NCBI RefSeq assembly: GCF_046267875.1 | Contig: NZ_CP176502.1 | Coordinates: forward strand, 124,001-188,000 | From: Mannheimia glucosida | GTDB taxonomy: Bacteria > Pseudomonadota > Gammaproteobacteria > Enterobacterales > Pasteurellaceae | Reading direction: 5' to 3' | DNA length: 64,000 nt | Position numbers and translations under genes: made by a program | Shown: positions 1 through 5,913 of the stretch, one piece after another | Layout of the letters: each line of letters starts with the position of its first letter | How positions within the stretch are numbered: position 1 is the first letter of the stretch | The notes under the pieces: model-generated | What the model saw: only the letters and a program-made list of their open reading frames with translations | Databases searched by the model: none | What the model was told of the DNA's origin: nothing

Positions 1-397
1 TGAAATTGAGCAACAAGCCCATTTAGTGCCGTGGTCAAAGGGGACATTGTTAAATAATCAGGGCGAAAAATACCTGAATTTAAAAGTAGTAGAGCAAAAC
101 CAAATTGTGGCTTTTGCCATTAGCCATATCGTGCTAGATGAGGCAACCTTATTTAACATTGCGGTTGCTCCTGATTTTCAAGGCAAAGGCATTGGCAAGC
201 GGTTACTTTCCGAATTAATTTTGCAACTGCAACAAAGGGAACTCACTACCCTGTGGCTCGAAGTGCGAGAATCCAACCATTCTGCCCGAACACTCTACGA
301 TTCACTCGGTTTTAATGAGGTTACCATTCGCAAAAACTATTACCCGACCCCAAACGGTGGCAAAGAAAACGCGGTGGTGATGGCGTTGTATTTATAG
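1..397 (+). CDS. rimI: Ribosomal protein S18-alanine N-acetyltransferase, 5' end outside the window
   Basis: This GNAT-family enzyme acetylates the N-terminal alanine of ribosomal protein S18 using acetyl-CoA in the cytoplasm. The reading frame is open from base 2 to the stop at 397, so the start codon lies upstream of the window. The GTG at 26 lies inside the conserved region and is not a start: the residues before it (EIEQQAHLVPWS) align with the interior of E. coli RimI. The acetyl-CoA-binding motif A is visible as VAPDFQGKGIGKRLL, followed by the conserved WLEVRESN and LYDSLGFNEVTIRKNYY segments. It is followed by a bidirectional terminator shared with convergent typA. Identification is by remembered family similarity and is strong. 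Confidence 0.93.
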   Translation, partial: EIEQQAHLVPWSKGTLLNNQGEKYLNLKVVEQNQIVAFAISHIVLDEATLFNIAVAPDFQGKGIGKRLLSELILQLQQRELTTLWLEVRESNHSARTLYDSLGFNEVTIRKNYYPTPNGGKENAVVMALYL

Positions 398-412
398 GAA
401 GAATTTAAAAGC

Positions 413-439
413 AAAAGAGCGACCTAAGTCGCTCTTTTT
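413..439. terminator. Bidirectional intrinsic terminator between rimI and typA
   Basis: A perfect 11-bp stem (AAAAGAGCGAC, 413-423, with GTCGCTCTTTT, 428-438) closes a CTAA loop. It is flanked by A and T runs, so it can terminate convergent transcripts from both sides. Confidence 0.9.
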
Positions 440-445
440 CGTTAA

Positions 446-2293
446 TTAGTGCGTGCTAGTACTGGTTGTAGTACGGCTTGCACGTTTACGGTCGTTTTCA
501 GTTAATAAACGTTTACGAATACGCACCGATTGTGGTGTTACTTCCACTAATTCATCGTCGTCAATAAACTCTAATGCTTGTTCTAACGAGAAACGAACCG
601 GTGTGGTTAACACGATGGCATCGTCTTTACCGGATGCACGCATATTGGTTAATTTCTTGCCTTGTAAGCAGTTTACGGTTAAGTCGTTTGAACGGCTGTG
701 AATACCGATAATTTGCCCTTCATAGACATCAACACCGTGGTCAATCATTAATTTTCCACGCTCTTGTAAGCCGAATAAAGCATAGGCTAACGCTTTACCC
801 GTTGCGTTAGAAATTAACACACCGTTTTTACGCTGACCGATTTCACCTGGTTTAACATCGTCATAGTGGCTGAAAGTTGAATAGAGTAAGCCGGTTCCTG
901 ACGTCATTGTCATAAATTCATTACGGAAACCGATTAAACCACGGCTTGGAATCACATATTCTAAACGGGTACGTCCTTTGCCGTCTGGGATCATATCACG
1001 CACTTCACCTTTACGAATACCGAGTGCTTCCATCACTGAGCCTTGATGTTGCTCTTCAATATCAATGGTTACTTGTTCAAACGGTTCTTGCTTTTTACCG
1101 TTTTCTTCACGGTAAATTACTTTCGGACGAGAAACTGCAAGCTCATAGCCTTCACGACGCATATTCTCGATTAACACTGATAAATGCAATTCGCCACGAC
1201 CGGAAACACGGAATTCGTCCGGGTTTGGGGTTTCTTCTACACGAAGTGCCACGTTGTGAACTAACTCTTTGTTTAAACGCTCAAGAATTTGGCGAGAGGT
1301 GACAAATTTACCCTCCTGACCGCAGAATGGCGAGGTATTTACACAGAAGAACATCGTTACCGTTGGCTCATCTACGCTTAATGCAGGTAAGGCTTCCACC
1401 GCATTAATATCACAAATCGTATCTGAAATATTTAATTCGCCTAAACCGGTAATCGCTACGATATCGCCGGCAAATGCCTCTGTTGCTTCAAAACGTTGTA
1501 AACCTAAATGCCCTAATACCTGACCGATACGTCCTTGGCGGGTTTTACCTTCGCTATCGACAATGGTAACCGCTTGGTTAGGTTTTACCGAACCACGTTT
1601 GATACGACCGATACCGATAACGCCTACATAGTTGTTATAGTCTAATTGCGAGATCTGCATTTGGAACGGAGCGTCTAATTCCACTTGTGGCGGCTGAACG
1701 TGCTTCACAATCGCTTCATAAAGCGGGGTCATATCTTCTGCCAACTCTTCGTGTTCTAAACCAGCCACGCCGTTTAACGCAGAAGCGTAAATGATTGGGA
1801 AATCTAATTGCTCGTCTGTTGCACCTAAATTTACGAAGAGATCGAACACTTGATCAACCACCCAGTCAGGACGAGCACCCGGACGGTCAACTTTGTTAAT
1901 CACTACGATTGGCTTTAAGCCGTGAGCAAAGGCTTTTTGGGTAACGAAACGGGTTTGTGGCATCGGACCGTCAAAGGCATCTACCACTAAAAGCACCGAA
2001 TCGACCATTGAAAGTACACGCTCAACTTCACCACCGAAATCAGCGTGTCCCGGAGTATCTACGATATTGATATGATAGCCGTTCCAGTTAATCGCTGTGT
2101 TTTTGGCAAGAATGGTAATACCACGCTCTTTTTCCAAATCGTTGGAGTCCATTACACGCTCATCAACGTCGCCTCTTGTTTCGCCAAATGTGCCTGATTG
2201 TTGTAAAAGTTTATCAACCAGCGTAGTTTTACCGTGGTCAACGTGAGCAATAATTGCAATGTTACGCAATTTATTAATATCTACATTTTGCAT
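446..2293 (-). CDS. typA: GTP-binding protein TypA/BipA, translational GTPase
   Basis: TypA/BipA is a ribosome-associated GTPase of the EF-G family, linked to 50S assembly and growth under stress. The G1 loop AHVDHGKTT (residues 16-24), the G3 element DTPGHADFGG and the G4 element NKVDRPGA are all visible, followed by the BipA-specific C-terminal region. I chose the ATG at 2293, giving 615 residues, close to E. coli BipA at 607. A TTG-ATG start further upstream (2341) would add 16 unrelated residues and lies in the loop of a leader hairpin. The gene is convergent with rimI. Its leader carries a terminator-like hairpin downstream of a good promoter. Confidence 0.95.
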   Translation of the reverse strand: MQNVDINKLRNIAIIAHVDHGKTTLVDKLLQQSGTFGETRGDVDERVMDSNDLEKERGITILAKNTAINWNGYHINIVDTPGHADFGGEVERVLSMVDSVLLVVDAFDGPMPQTRFVTQKAFAHGLKPIVVINKVDRPGARPDWVVDQVFDLFVNLGATDEQLDFPIIYASALNGVAGLEHEELAEDMTPLYEAIVKHVQPPQVELDAPFQMQISQLDYNNYVGVIGIGRIKRGSVKPNQAVTIVDSEGKTRQGRIGQVLGHLGLQRFEATEAFAGDIVAITGLGELNISDTICDINAVEALPALSVDEPTVTMFFCVNTSPFCGQEGKFVTSRQILERLNKELVHNVALRVEETPNPDEFRVSGRGELHLSVLIENMRREGYELAVSRPKVIYREENGKKQEPFEQVTIDIEEQHQGSVMEALGIRKGEVRDMIPDGKGRTRLEYVIPSRGLIGFRNEFMTMTSGTGLLYSTFSHYDDVKPGEIGQRKNGVLISNATGKALAYALFGLQERGKLMIDHGVDVYEGQIIGIHSRSNDLTVNCLQGKKLTNMRASGKDDAIVLTTPVRFSLEQALEFIDDDELVEVTPQSVRIRKRLLTENDRKRASRTTTSTSTH

Positions 2294-2326
2294 TGGAATA
2301 TCTTTTTTTATTGAGTGAAAATAAAA

Positions 2327-2354
2327 ACTCTCGCCCATCAAAACCGGCGAGAGT
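2327..2354 (-). promoter_or_regulatory. Terminator-like hairpin in the typA leader (candidate attenuator)
   Basis: On the minus strand, a perfect 9-bp stem (ACTCTCGCC / GGCGAGAGT) with a 10-nt loop is followed by TTTTTATTTT. It lies between the predicted typA -10 box (2373-2378) and the typA start codon. It could alternatively terminate read-through from yggS. Confidence 0.65.
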
Positions 2355-2372
2355 CTAGAAATTGGAGGTCGA

Positions 2373-2378
2373 ATTATA
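2373..2378 (-). promoter_or_regulatory. typA promoter -10 box
   Basis: The minus strand reads a consensus TATAAT here. The -35 region is weak (TAGCCA at 17-bp spacing). The predicted transcript would start near 2366, giving a leader of about 70 nt that contains the hairpin at 2327-2354. Confidence 0.6.
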
Positions 2379-2483
2379 CAGAGTTTTTCAGAATTTGGCT
2401 ACAAAACAAGCGGTCTAAATTTGCAAAAATTTTACAATTTAAAACTGCTTGCCAGAATCATTCCTTTGTTATGCCGATAAATT

Positions 2484-3167
2484 TTAGCCATAATCCCTCG
2501 CCCCAAAAATCGCCGTGCCGATTCTCACCATCGTAGAACCGCATTCAATGGCGGCTTGCATATCGTCAGACATTCCCATTGAAAGGGTGTCAATGCCCTC
2601 AAATTCTGCTTGCAAGCGGTGAAAAAGTTGCTGCATTTTGCAAAAAGCGATTTTTTGTTGCTCTGGCTCACTTTCCGGTTTTGGGATTGCCATTAAACCA
2701 CGCAATTTCAAATTCGGTAATTGAGAAATCGCTTGGGCTAAAGATAACATTTCGTCCGGCTCAATACCTGATTTTGAGGCTTCATCGCTGATATTAATTT
2801 GAATCAATACATTAAGCGGTGCTTTTCCTATCGGGCGTTGTTCGCTTAAACGCTCGGCAATTTTGAGCCTATCCACCGTTTGAATCCAATCAAAATGAGT
2901 AGCAACCAGCTTGGTTTTATTCGATTGTAACGGACCAATAAAGTGCCATTCCAAGTCTGAACGATTTGCAAAAAATTCGATTTTTTCGACCGCTTCCTGC
3001 ACATAATTCTCACCAAATGCACGCTGACCGCCCTCTATCGCCTCTTGAATGGCTTCTACCGGCTTGGTTTTCGAGACGGCAAGTAGCCGCACATTATCAC
3101 GTTGGTGTTGTTGGGAAATTTGCTGAATTTGTTGTTGGATTTGCGATAAATTCTCGGCAATCGACAT
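2484..3167 (-). CDS. yggS: PLP homeostasis protein, YggS/PLPBP family
   Basis: This cytoplasmic pyridoxal 5'-phosphate-binding protein of the alanine-racemase-like fold III group helps buffer PLP and amino-acid pools. It has no known catalytic role. The PLP lysine sits in VRLLAVSKTKP near the N-terminus, and the family motif HFIGPLQSNKTK and the phosphate-binding region LSMGMSDDMQAAIECGSTMVRIG follow (shown here as one description of residues near the C-terminus). I chose the ATG at 3167 (227 residues) because AAGGAAC sits just upstream; the longer frame to 3254 has no family support. It is divergent from kdsC with a gap of about 70 bp. In E. coli yggS precedes yggT; here yggT is about 40 kb away. 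Confidence 0.92.
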   Translation of the reverse strand: MSIAENLSQIQQQIQQISQQHQRDNVRLLAVSKTKPVEAIQEAIEGGQRAFGENYVQEAVEKIEFFANRSDLEWHFIGPLQSNKTKLVATHFDWIQTVDRLKIAERLSEQRPIGKAPLNVLIQINISDEASKSGIEPDEMLSLAQAISQLPNLKLRGLMAIPKPESEPEQQKIAFCKMQQLFHRLQAEFEGIDTLSMGMSDDMQAAIECGSTMVRIGTAIFGARDYG

Positions 3168-3237
3168 TTCGGTTCCTTTGGTAAACGGAGGTAAAAAAGC
3201 TATAATGGCAAAATCATACCATATTTGAGGCAAAAAA

Positions 3238-3777
3238 ATGTTAGATCTCACCAAGATTAAATTAGTGATTACCGATGTGGACGGCGTGCTAACCGATGGC
3301 GGAATGTACTACACCGACCAAGGCGAAGTAATGAAACGTTTCCACGTTCACGATGGTTTAGGCGTTAAGATGTTACAAAGTTGTGGCATTAAGGTGGCTG
3401 TACTCTCGGGCGGCGATACGACTTTGCTCCGTAAACGGTTAGAAGTGCTGAAAATCGATCTCGCGTTGTTAGGCAAAATGGAAAAACGCTCCGCCTGCTT
3501 TGAGCTAATGCAGCAAGCCGGTGTTACCCCTGAGCAAACGGCTTACATTGGTGATGACACCTTAGATTTACCGGCTTTTGAGGTGTGTGGCATTGCGATT
3601 GCAACCCGTAACGCCCACGATTACATCAAAGAAAAAGCGGATTGGGTGTTACAAAAAGCCGGTGGTGAAGGGGCGTTTCGTGAAGTCTCCGACCAAATTT
3701 TGGAGGCTCAAGGATTCGGTGAAATTTTTAAAACAGCAGATGGTTTTTTAGCCATTGCACAGAAAATGGCTCAGTAG
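3238..3777 (+). CDS. kdsC: 3-deoxy-D-manno-octulosonate 8-phosphate phosphatase
   Basis: KdsC is a HAD-superfamily phosphatase that removes phosphate from Kdo-8-phosphate to give Kdo for the LPS inner core. HAD motif I is DVDGVLTDG near the N-terminus, motif II is SGG, and motif III/IV is GDDTLDLPAF. The length (179 residues) matches the cap-less tetrameric family, which runs about 170-190. The KdsC-type C-terminal tail is present (GGEGAFREVSDQIL). It stands alone here rather than in the E. coli kdsD-kdsC-lpt cluster. Confidence 0.93.
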   Translation: MLDLTKIKLVITDVDGVLTDGGMYYTDQGEVMKRFHVHDGLGVKMLQSCGIKVAVLSGGDTTLLRKRLEVLKIDLALLGKMEKRSACFELMQQAGVTPEQTAYIGDDTLDLPAFEVCGIAIATRNAHDYIKEKADWVLQKAGGEGAFREVSDQILEAQGFGEIFKTADGFLAIAQKMAQ

Positions 3778-3783
3778 CATTCC

Positions 3784-3848
3784 CCCTCTCTCTGAAAAAT
3801 ACGTCTTAACGACCTATTTTTCGGTCTCTCTCCCACAAGGGAGAGAGA
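3784..3848. repeat. Dispersed palindromic element, copy 1 (CTCTCTCCC type)
   Basis: A short CCCTCTCTCTG box (3784-3794) is followed about 30 bp later by a perfect 10-bp palindrome, TCTCTCTCCC (3825-3834) and GGGAGAGAGA (3839-3848), with an ACAA loop. The same arrangement recurs at 51562-51620 and a half copy at 51503-51524. It resembles a REP-type intergenic element and lies between the convergent kdsC and DUF3144 genes. Confidence 0.7.
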
Positions 3849-3853
3849 TTCCA

Positions 3854-4162
3854 TTAATCCGCCTTTTTTCCTTCAATATATCGCTCAAAATTTTGGATAT
3901 ACTCTTCTAAATTTGCCGTGAGCATTTCTTTGTATTGCTCCACAAAATACTGAATAACCTCATCTTTGGAATCAACCAACTGCTGTTTATATTCCGCTTT
4001 GCTGGCAGCAACATAGGCGTTAAATCTGGCACAGCCAAATAACATCGCATTGCTGACTTGGTTTGGAGCAATGTTTTTTAAATGTGCGTTGGCAACATTA
4101 ATAAAGCCATCTGCTCGCTGGTAGAATGTTGGATCAATTTGTTTATCGGTAATGTTAATCAT
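3854..4162 (-). CDS. DUF3144 family protein of unknown function
   Basis: This small soluble protein (102 residues) has no signal peptide or membrane segment. It carries the DUF3144-type features FYQRADGFINVAN near the N-terminus and an alanine-rich central helix with a conserved cysteine (LFGCARFNAYVAAS). The acidic C-terminal helix extends beyond the short family domain. The ATG at 4162 is preferred over 4183 because GAGGA lies at proper spacing before it. No function is known to me for this family. It is followed on the minus strand by the palindromic repeat at 3784-3848 and preceded by a chain of small hairpins. Confidence 0.75.
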   Translation of the reverse strand: MINITDKQIDPTFYQRADGFINVANAHLKNIAPNQVSNAMLFGCARFNAYVAASKAEYKQQLVDSKDEVIQYFVEQYKEMLTANLEEYIQNFERYIEGKKAD

Positions 4163-4215
4163 CGTATCCTCATTTTTAGTCAAAATACAAGCGGTGCTTT
4201 TTGCGTAAAATTTTG

Positions 4216-4275
4216 CACAAACGCTTGCGTTTGAACCTCGGCTCTGCCGACGGCACGAAGTGCGAGCGTAGCGAG
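4216..4275. repeat. Chain of tiny hairpins, copy 1
   Basis: Three perfect mini-hairpins follow one another: ACGC-TT-GCGT (4221-4230), TCGGC-TCT-GCCGA (4238-4250) and GCAC-GAA-GTGC (4253-4263). The arrangement and the TTTGAAC and GGCACGAAG-like spacers resemble the chain at 21731-21800 read on the opposite strand. Outward lie an uptake signal (about 4191) and its inverted partner (about 4288). Confidence 0.55.
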
Positions 4276-4302
4276 TAAAAAAGTCACCGCTTGTAGGTGT
4301 TT

Positions 4303-5262
4303 CTAGTCGTCTAATGAAATCGCTTCTTTGATTTTCTTCAATGCAGCATTTTCAAGCTGTCTTACCCGCTCTGCCGAGATGTTATATTTATCGGCTAAAT
4401 CTTGCAGTGTGGCTTTATTGTCATCTAACCAGCGGGTTTTGATGATGTCTTGGCTACGCTCATCAAGGGTGGCTAACGCATAGGCAAGTTGAGCGGTTGC
4501 CTGCCCATTATGTTGTTCGTCTTCCAAGTCATCAGCGAAATTGGAGCTACTATCTTCAATATACATAGAAGGAGCGTAGCTGTCTTCATCGTCATCACCG
4601 GCAGGCAGGTCAAAACCTAAATCTTGCCCGGTCATTCGAGACTCCATTTCTCGCACTTCTTCTACCGAAACACCTAAATCATCGGCAACTTTTTTGATCT
4701 CTTCTTCATTAAACCACGCCAAGCGGTTTTTATTTTTGCGTAAATTAAAAAATAATTTACGTTGAGCCTTAGTGGTTGCGACTTTCACAATTCGCCAGTT
4801 TTTCAGCACATATTCGTGAATTTCCGCTTTCACCCAATGCACTGCAAAAGAAACCAAACGCACGCCGACATTTGGGTCAAACCGTTTTACCGCTTTCATC
4901 AAGCCGATATTACCCTCTTGGATCAGATCTGCCAGCGGTAAACCATAGCCTAAATAGCCACGAGCAATATGGATCACAAACCGCATATGTGAAAGGATCA
5001 GCTGTTTTGCCGCCTCAACGTCTTCATCATAATAATAACGCTCCGCCAGTTCTTTTTCTTGCTCGGCGGTGAGAATCGGATACTGATTTGCCATTCGGAT
5101 GTAGCTATCCAAATTGCCCTGCGGCACAGGCATTGAGCCGGAAACCAAAGCCGGATGCATTGCTTCTACCAATGTTTCTTCTTCGTCTATCTCATCAACA
5201 TCAATCGGCTCGGCATCTATAATTTCAGCATCTTCAATCTCGTTTTCGTTAAATTTTTTCAT
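4303..5262 (-). CDS. rpoH: RNA polymerase heat-shock sigma factor sigma-32, with acidic N-terminal extension
   Basis: RpoH directs RNA polymerase to heat-shock promoters. Region 2 is visible as DLIQEGNIGLMKAVKRFDP and VRLVSFAVHWVKAEIHEYV; the RpoH box diagnostic of sigma-32 is QRKLFFNLRK; region 4 ends in the helix-turn-helix YNISAERVRQLENAALKKI. The chosen ATG at 5262 gives 319 residues, against 284 in E. coli. The extra length is a strongly acidic N-terminus rich in Asp, Glu and Ile ahead of the normal QGNLDSYIRMANQYP start. No alternative start at the usual position is obvious. Its promoter region is divergent from ssrA. Confidence 0.95.
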   Translation of the reverse strand: MKKFNENEIEDAEIIDAEPIDVDEIDEEETLVEAMHPALVSGSMPVPQGNLDSYIRMANQYPILTAEQEKELAERYYYDEDVEAAKQLILSHMRFVIHIARGYLGYGLPLADLIQEGNIGLMKAVKRFDPNVGVRLVSFAVHWVKAEIHEYVLKNWRIVKVATTKAQRKLFFNLRKNKNRLAWFNEEEIKKVADDLGVSVEEVREMESRMTGQDLGFDLPAGDDDEDSYAPSMYIEDSSSNFADDLEDEQHNGQATAQLAYALATLDERSQDIIKTRWLDDNKATLQDLADKYNISAERVRQLENAALKKIKEAISLDD

Positions 5263-5293
5263 TCTATTTCTCTTCACTCTCAGCAAGGTTTAC

Positions 5294-5299
5294 ATTATA
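5294..5299 (-). promoter_or_regulatory. rpoH promoter, extended -10
   Basis: The minus strand reads TG-T-TATAAT, a consensus extended -10 about 32 bp before the rpoH ATG. The -35 region is poor, which is usual for extended -10 promoters. A separate heat-shock promoter was not recognised. Confidence 0.5.
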
Positions 5300-5386
5300 A
5301 CAGCGTTAAATCTATCTGGTGTGGGATTTGTATGATTTTATTTCGAGCTATTCAATACCGCTAAGTTCCGCCACTTGCAAAACTTT

Positions 5387-5415
5387 TTGCAAATTCGACC
5401 GCTTTCCTTTAGAAT
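5387..5415 (+). promoter_or_regulatory. ssrA promoter
   Basis: TTGCAA (5387-5392), a 17-bp spacer and TAGAAT (5410-5415) end 12 bp before the mature tmRNA 5' end. Confidence 0.65.
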
Positions 5416-5427
5416 AACGCTACTTTT

Positions 5428-5794
5428 GGGGCTGATTTTGGATTCGACGGGATTGGCGAAGCCCAAGGTGCATGTCGAGGTGCGGTAGGCCTCGTAAACA
5501 AACCGCAAAACAATAGTCGCAAACGACGAACAATACGCTTTAGCAGCTTAATAACCTGCTTTAAAGCCTTATCTCCTCAGCTTCCGCTCGTAAGACGAGG
5601 GCAAAGATAAGTCACCCAAAACGAGATCGTGTGGACGCCGCCGCTTTAGGATCGAAACACTAAATTAAATAAAGCTAGTTTATTCATTGCGTGTCTGTCC
5701 GCTGTGAATAAGCGAAATTAAAGACTAGACTAAACATGTAGTACTGAAGGTAGAGAAATTTCGGACGGGGGTTCAAATCCCCCCAGCTCCACCA
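5428..5794 (+). ncRNA. ssrA: Transfer-messenger RNA (tmRNA)
   Basis: tmRNA rescues stalled ribosomes and tags the incomplete protein for proteolysis. The tRNA-like 5' end starts GGGGCTGATTTTGGATTCGA, and the 3' end is the T-arm GTTCAAATCCCCCCAGCTCC closed by ACCA. The tag reading frame occupies 5519-5551 and encodes ANDEQYALAA followed by TAA, the E. coli tag with Gln for Asn at position 5. The 3' CCA is genome-encoded. The gene lies between rpoH and the autotransporter. The length, about 367 nt, is normal. Confidence 0.98.
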
Positions 5795-5826
5795 AAACAT
5801 AAACCTATAGCGTTCTATAGATACCT

Positions 5827-5862
5827 AAAAAGCCTTGAAAATCAATGTTTCAAGGCTTTTTT
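5827..5862 (+). terminator. ssrA terminator
   Basis: A 14-bp stem (AAAAAGCCTTGAAA / TTTCAAGGCTTTTT) with a 7-nt loop ends in a T run. It is nearly symmetric and may also serve the convergent autotransporter gene. Confidence 0.9.
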
Positions 5863-5913
5863 AGTAACATTATGTTTGAACCGATTCAAGTGTAGCTTCA
5901 GGTTACATAAAGC

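Noticed and set aside
26..397. A 123-residue rimI starting at the GTG at 26
   Set aside because: Conserved RimI residues continue upstream of this GTG to the window edge, so the gene is truncated by the window rather than starting here.
946..1302. A 118-residue plus-strand frame inside typA, and many similar frames opposite lacZ, fusA, tuf, gshAB and waaF
   Set aside because: They are antisense shadows of well-conserved genes, without ribosome-binding sites or recognisable domains.
2294..2341. typA starting at the TTG-ATG near 2341
   Set aside because: The added residues do not resemble TypA and lie in the terminator-like hairpin; the ATG at 2293 gives the family length. I keep the point only as a detail of the leader finding.
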